Shown here: in pieces, positions 25,370 to 31,881 of the stretch
How positions within the stretch are numbered: position 1 is the first letter of the stretch
How the letters are laid out: the number at the start of each line of letters is the position of its first letter
The notes under the pieces: generated by a model
What the model was told of the DNA's origin: nothing
The model's input: only the letters and a program-made list of their open reading frames with translations
Database searches by the model: none
Position numbers and translations under genes: made by a program
Source of the DNA: DASSUW01 sp963759375
Lineage (GTDB): Bacteria > Actinomycetota > Thermoleophilia > Solirubrobacterales > Solirubrobacteraceae
Direction of reading: 5' to 3'
DNA length: 64,000 bases
NCBI GenBank assembly: GCA_963759375.1
Contig: CAVWYY010000008.1
Location: 62,001 to 126,000 of the forward strand

Positions 25370-25742
25370 GGATCGAGCTGTGGCGGGCGACGACCTGCCA
25401 CCTGCCGTCGATCCGGCTCCAGATGTCGGTCAGCCGGAACGCGTTCGACAGGCTCGTGTGGTGGTAGCTCGCGACCTGCGAGTAGCGCGAGTGCACCACG
25501 GCGGTGTCGCCGAACACGTCGATGTCCATCGACTCGTAGGCGAACGACACGATCGTGTAGCCCTCGCGCGCCGCCGCCATCCACTGCTCGCGCGTCATCG
25601 GCTCGGGGTTCAGGTGGATCGCGGTGAAGCGGAACCCTTGCGCGACGATCTCCTCGAGCCGGTCCATGTCGCGCTCCTGGACCCCTTGCATCCAGTCGTT
25701 CTGGAGCTGGGCGAGCTGGGCGCGGTCTTCGGCGACGGTCAT
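25362..25742 (-). CDS. SnoaL/DUF4440-like protein (NTF2 fold)
   Basis: 126 residues: MTVAEDRAQLAQLQNDWMQG helix, then DMDRLEEIVAQGFRFT, IDVFGDTAVVHSRYSQVAS and WSRIDGRWQVVARHSSIL, the classic helix-plus-curved-sheet pattern of NTF2-like DUF4440 proteins. The ATG at 25742 is chosen because homology begins there. Such proteins bind small ligands or act as isomerases; no catalytic residues can be assigned. It is convergent with the DUF1801 gene. Confidence 0.8.
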   Translation of the reverse strand: MTVAEDRAQLAQLQNDWMQGVQERDMDRLEEIVAQGFRFTAIHLNPEPMTREQWMAAAREGYTIVSFAYESMDIDVFGDTAVVHSRYSQVASYHHTSLSNAFRLTDIWSRIDGRWQVVARHSSILS

Positions 25743-25776
25743 CTCGGGCGGCAGGCTACACGCCCGGGCCGCCCGC

Positions 25777-26019
25777 TCAGCTGAGGGTGGAGCCGCAGGA
25801 CTGGCAGCGGCCGCCGACCACGCCGGCGCCGGCGGACGCGCGCGGGACCAGCTCACCGCCGCAGACCGGGCACGCCGCCGGAAGCTCCACGCGCAGGACC
25901 TCCCACGCGCGGGAGACAACGTCGTCGAGCGTTGGGCCGGCGTCCCGCGCGGCGCGCGGACGCCAGGCGTCGTCGTGGATGTGCTCTCTGTGGGAACTTC
26001 GCGTCAGCACTGCGGTCAT
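25777..26019 (-). CDS. Small zinc-ribbon protein in the lexA operon
   Basis: 80 residues from the ATG at 26019, four bases after the lexA stop. The N-terminal half is polar (MTAVLTRSSHREHIHDD). The C-terminal half has two CxxC knuckles, CPVCGGELV (about 50-53) and CQSCGSTLS (about 72-75), which form a zinc ribbon. Close spacing puts it under the LexA promoter, making it a predicted SOS gene. A regulatory or nucleic-acid-binding role is possible; no family name is known to me. Confidence 0.72.
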   Translation of the reverse strand: MTAVLTRSSHREHIHDDAWRPRAARDAGPTLDDVVSRAWEVLRVELPAACPVCGGELVPRASAGAGVVGGRCQSCGSTLS

Positions 26020-26023
26020 GGTC

Positions 26024-26653
26024 TCAGGCCACCTTCCGTAGTACCCCGACCACGCGCCCGAGGACCTGCACCTCGCGCGAGCGGATGGGCTCCATCGTGT
26101 CGTTCTCCGGCTGCAGGCGCACGTGGTCGGTCTCGCGGAAGAAGCGCTTGACGGTCGCGTCCTCGCCCAGGAGGGCCACCACGATGTCTCCGTCGGTCGC
26201 CGTGTCCTGGGGACGTACGACCACCAGGTCGCCGGCCAGGATGCCTGCATTGATCATCGAGTCACCGCGCACGGTGAGGACGTACTCGCCCTCGTCGCCG
26301 CCTACGCGGGGATCGACCTGCACGGTGTCCTCGACGTTCTCGTCGGCGAGGATCGGCTGACCGGCCGCGACGTTGCCGACGAGCGGGAGCCCACCAGCCG
26401 AGCCGACGACGGACTTCACCGCGTCGGCCGCCCGGTCGAGCAGCTCGATCGCGCGCGGCTTCGTGGGATCGCGCCGCAGCAGGCCGATCTTCTCCAGGTT
26501 CGCCAGGTGCGCATGGACCGTCGACGACGAGGCGAGACCCACCGCCTTGCCGATGTCGCGCACCGTCGGCGGATAGCCGTACTTGGCGGAGTACTTCTTG
26601 ATGAAGTCGAAGATCTCCTGTTGGCGCTTCGTCAGGTCTTTCCCGATCTCCAT
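26024..26653 (-). CDS. lexA: SOS repressor LexA
   Basis: 209 residues from the ATG at 26653, with GAGGAG about 12 bases upstream. The N-terminal winged helix is LTKRQQEIFDFIKKYSAKYG ... GLASSSTVHAHLANLEKIGL. The self-cleavage site is A97-G98 in NVAAGQPIL. The S24 peptidase dyad is S132 in GDSMINAGI and K169 in DATVKRFF. It represses SOS genes until RecA-stimulated autocleavage. An upstream in-frame ATG at 26695 lies within its own LexA box and is rejected. Autoregulated, and probably controls imuB and dnaE2 nearby. Confidence 0.97.
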   Translation of the reverse strand: MEIGKDLTKRQQEIFDFIKKYSAKYGYPPTVRDIGKAVGLASSSTVHAHLANLEKIGLLRRDPTKPRAIELLDRAADAVKSVVGSAGGLPLVGNVAAGQPILADENVEDTVQVDPRVGGDEGEYVLTVRGDSMINAGILAGDLVVVRPQDTATDGDIVVALLGEDATVKRFFRETDHVRLQPENDTMEPIRSREVQVLGRVVGVLRKVA

Positions 26654-26688
26654 GACGGGCTTGCGCTCCTCGTCTGTGGGTTGCGATG

Positions 26689-26702
26689 CGAACACTTGTT
26701 CG
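26689..26702. promoter_or_regulatory. LexA box of lexA (CGAACACTTGTTCG)
   Basis: SOS consensus CGAAC-N4-GTTCG, differing by one base from the boxes of imuB and dnaE2. It lies 36 bases before the lexA ATG, giving a normal-length leader, unlike the other two. Confidence 0.88.
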
Positions 26703-26754
26703 GGAACAGTAGCGGGGGGTCAGGACGGACGCAATCGGGACCTCCGAGCGGGGC

Positions 26755-26760
26755 TATACT
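26755..26760 (+). promoter_or_regulatory. -10 element of tRNA-Leu (TATACT)
   Basis: TATACT lies 12 bases upstream of the mature tRNA start in otherwise GC-rich DNA. A -35 element is not clear. Confidence 0.55.
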
Positions 26761-26772
26761 GCGCCGGCACCC

Positions 26773-26857
26773 GCGCCGATGGCGGAATTGGTAGACGCGC
26801 CAGGTTGAGGGCCTGGTCCGGGATAACCGGGTGGAGGTTCGAGTCCTCTTCGGCGCA
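26773..26857 (+). tRNA. tRNA-Leu (anticodon GAG)
   Basis: 85-nt class II tRNA. The acceptor GCGCCGA (26773-26779) pairs with TCGGCGC (26850-26856), discriminator A at 26857. D-arm GCGGAATTGGTAGACGCGC, anticodon stem CCAGG/CCTGG with loop TTGAGGG (anticodon GAG), a long variable arm TCCGGGATAACCGGG, and T-arm around GGTTCGAGTCC. CCA is not encoded. Its 3' half and terminator are duplicated at 34259, marking it as the probable integration site of an island. Confidence 0.95.
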
Positions 26858-26900
26858 TCGAGCGAAGGCCCCGCAAGTCGGGGCTTTTGTCGTTCTTGGG
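26812..26900 (+). repeat. Left direct repeat: tRNA-Leu 3' half plus terminator (putative attL)
   Basis: From the anticodon stem CCTGG to the TTGTCGTTCT that follows the terminator, this stretch is repeated in the same orientation at 34259-34340. Integrases of the tyrosine family typically recombine within tRNA 3' halves and keep one copy intact. This is the intact copy. Confidence 0.7.
26865..26888 (+). terminator. Rho-independent terminator of tRNA-Leu
   Basis: GCCCCG (26868-26873), five-base loop, CGGGGC (26879-26884), then TTTT. A classic terminator eight bases after the tRNA, also duplicated at 34305. Confidence 0.85.
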
Positions 26901-26914
26901 CTTGTGCGCTCAGA

Positions 26915-27043
26915 CAGGGGCGAGTTGTCCGTGACAACGCCTCTGAGGACGGTCTGCAGAAGAGCCGCCAGTTCGACAGTCGCGACGATGCCGAGGAGCT
27001 CGACGCTGCGCGACGGCGCGGCGCGCGCAAGCCCGCCGGCTGA
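26915..27043 (+). pseudogene. Possible tyrosine-integrase N-terminal remnant
   Basis: Open frame of 42 codons with RDNASEDGLQKSRQFDSRDD, then AEELDAARRRGARKPAG and a stop. The pattern GxxxSRxFDxRxDAEExxxxxR resembles the arm-binding domain of phage and ICE tyrosine recombinases (for example G-K-x-x-S-K-x-F-x-T-K-A-E-A-E-A-F). No catalytic domain follows. Its place immediately downstream of the tRNA is where an integrase gene would be expected. The region 27044-27193 shows nothing else convincing. Assignment is tentative. Confidence 0.35.
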
Positions 27044-27193
27044 GGATCAGACGTCCCCGCGGAGGTCGCGCCACCCGCGCGGCAGCGCGTTTCGGGTCCA
27101 GCGGCGGCTCGGCGTCTCGTGCAGGGCATCGACCAAGCGGCGCTGGGATACGGCCGGTCACGGCGAACGACGCGTTAGACCTAGACTCGGGAC

Positions 27194-28759
27194 ATGGAGG
27201 GGCCGCGGTCCCCGGAGAGTATTCGCCCGGCCGAGTTGATGGCGGCGTTGTCACTGGCGACGGACCTTGGTCTCGGACAGCCGCTTCAACACGAGCTAGG
27301 CGTGTGTCTTGCGGCGCTTGAGTTGGCGGACCGGCTCGGCTGCTCCACGGAAGAGCGCTCAGACGTGTACTACGTCGCGCTGGTGGCGCATGTGGGCTGC
27401 ACGGGTGCGGCCACGTTCTTCGCGGACTGGGCGGGCGGCGATGACATCCACTTCCAGCGCGGCGCACAGGTCCTTGGCGCGGTCTCCGAGCCGTCCGAGG
27501 AACTGCGGTATTTCTTGCGGCGTTTCGCCGACGACCGGCCATTCCCCGAGCGGATGCGCCTCAGGCGGCAGATGGTGATGGGTGGCCAGAGGCGATTTGA
27601 GCTGATGGCCGCGAACCTGTGCGAGGGGGCAACGCTCCTCGCTAGGCGGCTGCATCTGCCCGAGCAGGTGGCGCTCGCCCTCGCCCAGCTGACCGAGCGC
27701 TGGGACGGCAAGGGTCTTCCGGGTTTGGCGGCCGGCGAGCAGATCTCGCGTCCGCTGCGCATCGTGCGCGTTGCCCAAGACTTCGTCGCGATCGCGCACG
27801 CGATCGATCGGCAGGCCGCGATCGTCGCGCTCAGCCGACGCCGCGGCCGAGGCCACGACCCGGCGGTCATCGACGCGGCCCTCGCCGATTCGGAGGCGCT
27901 GCTGGCGGTGGCGGACGCTTCTGATGCGTGGGAGCGAGTCATCGACTCCGAGCCCGGGCCGGTCGCGACGATCTCGAGCGCGGGGCTGGAGACTGTGGCC
28001 CGGGCCTTCGGCGAGTTCACCGACGTGAAGGTCGGGTTCCTGCATGGTCACTCCACGCGAGTGGCCGAGCTCGCGGCGACGGCGACAGCGGCGCTCGGGT
28101 CCTCGCGCGAGGAGATCTCAGAGGTTCGCGCTGCGGGCTTCCTTCACGATGTCGGCAGGGTCGCGGTGCCGAATGGCATCTGGGAGAAGCCGGCCGCTCT
28201 GAACACTGGCGAGCTTGAGCGTGTCCGCCTCCATCCCTACTACACCGAGCGGGTGCTCGAGCATGCCAACGTGCTCGCTGCACTGGCCCCGATCGCCGGC
28301 GCTCACCACGAGCGGCTAGACGGCTCGGGGTATCACCGCGGATCCAAGGCCGCCGGGATCGGTGTCGGAGCGCGACTCCTAGCGGTCGCCGACGCCTATG
28401 ACGCGATGACCCACGACCGTCCATACCGGCCCGCATTGGGTCTGGAGCCGGCGCGCGCGGCGCTCGGCGACATGGTGAGCGCCCGAGCATGCGAGAAGGC
28501 CGCCGTCGATGCCGTGCTGGAGGCGGCCGGCGCTGCGCCGGTCGATGTCCGTCAGGGCTACCCGGCCGGCTTGAGCGAGCGGGAGGTCGAGGTGCTTCGG
28601 CTGATCTCGCGCGGGAAGTCCAGCAAGGAGATCGCTCGCGCACTCACCATCACGGAGAAGACCGCGGGCCATCACGTCGAGCACATCTACGCGAAGACGG
28701 GCGTCTCGACCCGCGTCGGAGCCGCGCTGTTTGCGATGCAGCACGATCTCGTCCACTAG
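27194..28759 (+). CDS. HD-GYP-like phosphohydrolase with C-terminal LuxR-type HTH (copy 1)
   Basis: 521 residues. The N-terminal ~260 residues are a degenerate HD-like helical domain. Residues 280-430 are HD-GYP-like, with HDVGR (318-322) and HHERLDGSGYHRG (371-383); the signature GYP proline is histidine. Residues 458-515 are a LuxR-type HTH: LSEREVEVLRLISRGKSSKE, then TEKTAGHHVEHIYAKTGVST. HD-GYP proteins hydrolyse cyclic dinucleotides, but activity here is unproved. A paralogue with the same layout is at 47409. It is followed by a GGGAG-TT-CTCCC palindrome and a hydrolase gene, its probable target. The start ATG lies just upstream of the homologous sequence. Confidence 0.85.
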   Translation: MEGPRSPESIRPAELMAALSLATDLGLGQPLQHELGVCLAALELADRLGCSTEERSDVYYVALVAHVGCTGAATFFADWAGGDDIHFQRGAQVLGAVSEPSEELRYFLRRFADDRPFPERMRLRRQMVMGGQRRFELMAANLCEGATLLARRLHLPEQVALALAQLTERWDGKGLPGLAAGEQISRPLRIVRVAQDFVAIAHAIDRQAAIVALSRRRGRGHDPAVIDAALADSEALLAVADASDAWERVIDSEPGPVATISSAGLETVARAFGEFTDVKVGFLHGHSTRVAELAATATAALGSSREEISEVRAAGFLHDVGRVAVPNGIWEKPAALNTGELERVRLHPYYTERVLEHANVLAALAPIAGAHHERLDGSGYHRGSKAAGIGVGARLLAVADAYDAMTHDRPYRPALGLEPARAALGDMVSARACEKAAVDAVLEAAGAAPVDVRQGYPAGLSEREVEVLRLISRGKSSKEIARALTITEKTAGHHVEHIYAKTGVSTRVGAALFAMQHDLVH

Positions 28760-28779
28760 CAGCGCGGCCGCCGATGATG

Positions 28780-28822
28780 GGGAGTTCTCCCGATGCCGCG
28801 AGCGGCTCGCCGGCGTAGCGTC
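28780..28822 (+). promoter_or_regulatory. Promoter with palindromic operator GGGAGTTCTCCC (cassette 1)
   Basis: GGGAG-TT-CTCCC (28780-28791) followed by GATG, then CGTAGCGTC at 28814-28822, 31 bases before the hydrolase ATG. The same arrangement is found behind the paralogous regulator at 48944-48987. The palindrome sits where an activator would overlap a -35 region. Binding by the adjacent LuxR-type domain is inference. Confidence 0.6.
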
Positions 28823-28852
28823 ACCGGCATCCGAGAGCGTTCGGGAGATGCC

Positions 28853-29677
28853 ATGACCTCGACAGCTACAAGCCCCGATTCCTGGCTTCCGATCAACGGC
28901 GTCGACCTCTACATCGAGGAGCACGGCAGCGGCGCGCCGATCGTCTGCATCCACGGCGCCGGGGGCACGGCGCTTGCGTGGGCCGACCCGATCCAGAAGC
29001 TGTCGCACCTGGGTCGCGTCATCGCCTACGACCGGCGCGGGTGCGCGCGCAGCGAGCGCCCCCAGCCATATGAGCGCACGAGCGTCGCGGAGCACGCCGA
29101 CGACGCCGCCGCGCTCATCGACGCGCTCGCGGCCGCACCGGCGGTGGTCATAGGCCGCAGCTACGGCGCCACGGTGGCAACCGACCTCGCGCTCCGCTAT
29201 CCCAACCGAGTGCGCGCGCTCGTCCTGCTCGAGGGCGACGCGCCGCGGGAGCTGGCGCCGGCGGTCGCCGAATGGGTCGATCGGCTGACCAAACGCCTGC
29301 TCGGTGTCGCCGCCCAGGCCGGCGTACGCGCCGTCGCCAAGGCGCTTGTCACCGAAGTCGCCGGAGAGAATGCCTGGCTTGCGTTCCCAGCCGAGGTCCG
29401 CCAGCTCCTGGAACAGAACGGTCCGGCGATTCTCGCCGAGCTGCAAGGCGAGTGGTGGGTGAACGCGGACGCCACAGCGCTGACCACGATTCATCACCCG
29501 GTGCTCCTGGTTGCGGCAGCCGACTCGCCGGCTGAGTTCCGCCAGCCGGTCGACGCGCTCGCAGCAGCACTGCCCAACGCTCGCACAGCGCTCGTTGCCG
29601 GCGGCCATCTGATCGATCCTGCGGCACCCGAGGTGCTGTCCTTCGTCGACGAGATCGTCACGAGCGACCCACAGTGA
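28853..29677 (+). CDS. Alpha/beta hydrolase
   Basis: 274 residues, cytosolic. Oxyanion region CIHGAGGTALAW, nucleophile elbow VIGRSYGAT (serine about residue 104), acid in a late strand before ADSPAEF, and histidine in VAGGHLIDP. The ATG at 28853 has GGGAG eight bases upstream and is preferred over an earlier in-frame ATG that lies before the operator. It overlaps the next hydrolase gene by GTGA. Substrate cannot be predicted; the operon follows an HD-GYP/LuxR regulator. Confidence 0.86.
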   Translation: MTSTATSPDSWLPINGVDLYIEEHGSGAPIVCIHGAGGTALAWADPIQKLSHLGRVIAYDRRGCARSERPQPYERTSVAEHADDAAALIDALAAAPAVVIGRSYGATVATDLALRYPNRVRALVLLEGDAPRELAPAVAEWVDRLTKRLLGVAAQAGVRAVAKALVTEVAGENAWLAFPAEVRQLLEQNGPAILAELQGEWWVNADATALTTIHHPVLLVAAADSPAEFRQPVDALAAALPNARTALVAGGHLIDPAAPEVLSFVDEIVTSDPQ

Positions 29678-30450
29678 CGACGCAAGCGATTCTTCTCCCC
29701 GGCGCGGTCATGCCCGCCGAGCTCGCCTATGGCGCGCTGCTCGAGGCGCTCGGCGACGACGTCCACGCGGTCGCGACGGACCTCGAGATGTACGCCAACT
29801 CCACGCCCCCGCTTGGTTACACGCTCCAGCACGAGATCAACGGCATCCTTCGTACCGCTGAGTCCGCCGGCTTTGATCGCTTTCATCTGGTCGGCTACTC
29901 GGCCGGCGGCGCGTCGAGCCTGGCGTTCGCCGCTGAGCACCCCGAGCGCTTGGCCACGCTCTCGCTGATCGAGCCCGCTTGGATGGGAAACGACGGGCTG
30001 AGCCCACAGGAGCGGGCAATCTGGGACGACTTCAAGCGCATCGCCGCCATGGCGCCCGACCAGATGCTGCCCGCGTTCGTCGCCGTCCAACTCGCCCCGG
30101 GGGTCGAGCCGCCGCCGCCTCCACCCGACCCACGGCCGCCTTGGATGACAACCCGTCCAGCGGGGCTGCGCGCCTTCATCGAGACCTTCACCACGTCGGA
30201 CCTGGATCTCGGCCGCCTCCGGGCATTCGACAGACCGGTCCTCCTTGTGCTCGGAGGCATGAGCAACCCCGACTTCTACCGTCGGATGGCCGACCGTGCG
30301 CGCACGATCTTCGCCGACATTACGCTCGAGGTCTTCGAGGACCGGCACCACTTCGACCCTCCCCACCGGGCCGAGCCCGAGCGCACGGCGACGCTGCTCC
30401 GCGAGCACTGGCAGCGCAGCACTCGGGCCGAGGATGTGCTCAGCTCCTGA
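29674..30450 (+). CDS. Alpha/beta hydrolase, second of pair
   Basis: 258 residues from the GTG at 29674, overlapping the previous stop by four bases. Nucleophile elbow LVGYSAGGASS (serine near residue 75), LIEPAWMG after it, a proline-rich lid insertion (EPPPPPPDPRPP), and HHFDPPHR containing the likely catalytic histidine. It differs clearly from the preceding hydrolase, so the two are not a recent duplication. Co-expression suggests consecutive steps on one compound. Its 3' end overlaps the convergent SRPBCC gene by 11 bases. Confidence 0.82.
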   Translation: MTTQAILLPGAVMPAELAYGALLEALGDDVHAVATDLEMYANSTPPLGYTLQHEINGILRTAESAGFDRFHLVGYSAGGASSLAFAAEHPERLATLSLIEPAWMGNDGLSPQERAIWDDFKRIAAMAPDQMLPAFVAVQLAPGVEPPPPPPDPRPPWMTTRPAGLRAFIETFTTSDLDLGRLRAFDRPVLLVLGGMSNPDFYRRMADRARTIFADITLEVFEDRHHFDPPHRAEPERTATLLREHWQRSTRAEDVLSS

Positions 30451-30901
30451 GGAGCACGGCGAGCTTCTCGAAAGCGCCGGTCCAGCCGGCCGCGGCGTGT
30501 CCGCCGCCCCCCGGGTACGGCCCGTCGGTGAGCGTCATCCGCGTCCTGTCGCCGTGGTCGTGGAACTCCACGCGCGTGACCGTGGGCTCGTGCATGCCCA
30601 TATCCGGCATCGGGTCAGACCGCAGGACGAGCAGCTCCGGCTCCACGAGCTCGACGATCTCGTAGCCGACCGCGAACTCGCCGCCACCGTCGCGCCGGAC
30701 CATCGTGAGCTCGTAGCGCCCCCCGACCCGCGCGTCGATGCGGATCCGCTCGCGCGGCGTGTCGAAGTGCTCGGGCCCGTACCAGCTCGCAACCTGATCG
30801 GGATCGATCCATGCCGCGAACACGCGCTCGCGCGGCGCCTCGAAGACACGCGTGATCAGGACCTGCTGATCGGAAGCGGCGGCGCTGGTCGAGTCGGTCA
30901 T
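30440..30901 (-). CDS. SRPBCC/AHSA1-domain protein
   Basis: 153 residues with the START-like AHSA1 pattern: QVLITRVFEAPRERVFAAWI, DPDQVASWYGPEHFDTP, GGRYELTMVRRDGG, and a final helix AGWTGAFEKLAVLL. Such proteins bind hydrophobic ligands and often pair with ArsR regulators. That is the case here: it starts three bases after the ArsR stop. Role likely in ligand binding or stress response; no ligand can be assigned. Confidence 0.9.
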   Translation of the reverse strand: MTDSTSAAASDQQVLITRVFEAPRERVFAAWIDPDQVASWYGPEHFDTPRERIRIDARVGGRYELTMVRRDGGGEFAVGYEIVELVEPELLVLRSDPMPDMGMHEPTVTRVEFHDHGDRTRMTLTDGPYPGGGGHAAAGWTGAFEKLAVLLRS

Positions 30902-30904
30902 GGT

Positions 30905-31228
30905 CTACGTCCTCTGCTGTCGAAGGTGTGCGTCGAGCCGGTTCATGCGCGCGTCCCAGGTGCGCTTACGGGTCTCCATCCACTCCACCGCGTCGTCAAG
31001 CGACTGCGCCCGCAGACGGCTCGGGCGCGCCTGCCCTTCGCGGCCGCGTTCGATCAGCCCGGCGCGCTCGAGCACCTTGAGGTGGCGCGAGATCGCCGGC
31101 AGGCTCACCGAGAACGGCTCGGCCAGCTCGTTCACAGTCGCCTCCCCCTCCGCGAGCCGCGTGAGGATCGCACGACGCGTGGGGTCAGCGAGGGCGGCGA
31201 AGGTGAGATCGAGCTGGTCGGCCGGCAT
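30905..31228 (-). CDS. ArsR-family transcriptional regulator (SRPBCC-linked type)
   Basis: 107 residues. The winged helix is LTFAALADPTRRAILTRLAE, VNELAEPFSVSLPAISRHLK, VLERAGLIERGREGQARPSR. It lacks the CxCxC metal site of true ArsR/SmtB sensors. The C-terminal helix AVEWMETRKRTWDARMNRLD is typical of the ArsR partners of AHSA1 proteins. A 32-base symmetric AT-rich element lies three bases upstream of the start codon, strongly suggesting autoregulation of the ArsR-SRPBCC operon. Confidence 0.92.
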   Translation of the reverse strand: MPADQLDLTFAALADPTRRAILTRLAEGEATVNELAEPFSVSLPAISRHLKVLERAGLIERGREGQARPSRLRAQSLDDAVEWMETRKRTWDARMNRLDAHLRQQRT

Positions 31229-31230
31229 AC

Positions 31231-31262
31231 TTAATGGCGCCGTTAATTAACGTGCACATTAA
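31231..31262. promoter_or_regulatory. 32-bp symmetric AT-rich operator
   Basis: Outer arms TTAATG (31231-31236) and CATTAA (31257-31262) are centred exactly on the perfect palindrome GTTAATTAAC (31242-31251). It stands out in GC-rich DNA and lies directly upstream of the ArsR gene, where it probably binds the ArsR dimer. The following ~165 bases to 31430 hold no convincing gene. Confidence 0.7.
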
Positions 31263-31430
31263 ATACAGGGCCGTCGACGCTTGTCAAGTCGAGCGCGCGC
31301 GGAGGCACTCCTACTCGCGTGAGCGAAGCGGCGAGCTGGTCTGGGAGGCGTACGCGATGCGGCAGAATCTACACCGAGCTGGACGCGATCGTTGGCTGGC
31401 CCGGATCGACCAGCACCGAGACGTCGCGGC

Positions 31431-31736
31431 CTAGCGGGCTCCATCTTCAGGGCTCACCGCATGGAGCTCGATCCGGTAGACGAGGGTGTCATCGTCGATC
31501 GGCCCCGCGTGCGCGGCGCGGTCGCGCAGGGTCTCGCGGTCGGGCTCGCCGGCTCGTCGGACGTCCGCCTCGGTGATCGCCGCGAACGGGACGAGCTCGA
31601 TGGCGTCGACCTCGATCAGACCGGGCCCGACCCGGTAGCGGCCGCCCTCCTTGACCTGTGGCCGCTTCCACAGCCGGACCGACAGCGTGATATCGCCGGC
31701 CAGGACGTCGTCGCGCAACTCACGGCTGAACTCCAC
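31431..31736 (-). CDS. ASCH-like domain protein
   Basis: 101 residues: MEFSRELRDDVLAGDITLSV, KRPQVKEGGRYRVGPGLIEV, VPFAAITEADVRRAGEPDRE, ending with VYRIELHAV. The short beta-barrel with the K-x-G-x-Y/R-x-V-G motif resembles ASCH/PUA-like RNA-binding domains of unknown small actinobacterial proteins. It is not close-coupled to other genes (about 145 bases to the epoxide hydrolase stop). RNA binding is a family inference. Confidence 0.6.
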   Translation of the reverse strand: MEFSRELRDDVLAGDITLSVRLWKRPQVKEGGRYRVGPGLIEVDAIELVPFAAITEADVRRAGEPDRETLRDRAAHAGPIDDDTLVYRIELHAVSPEDGAR

Positions 31737-31881
31737 TCCTCGGACGCTAGCCGGGGACCCACATCGGGGGATCGCTCCGAGGCTGGTTGGCTATCCCGCC
31801 CTGGCGGATACCGGGCCGCTGACCGCGGCCGCTGCGGTCTTGATCACGCCGGCGACGACGTCGTGGGCATCTGGCCCCCTG

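Noticed and set aside
26653..26695. Upstream ATG start for lexA at 26695
   Set aside because: It lies inside the LexA box and adds 14 non-homologous residues; the ATG at 26653 has a ribosome site and begins the conserved protein.
31263..31430. Small plus-strand open frame downstream of the ArsR operator
   Set aside because: No ribosome site, no family resemblance and overlap with regulatory DNA; more likely non-coding.
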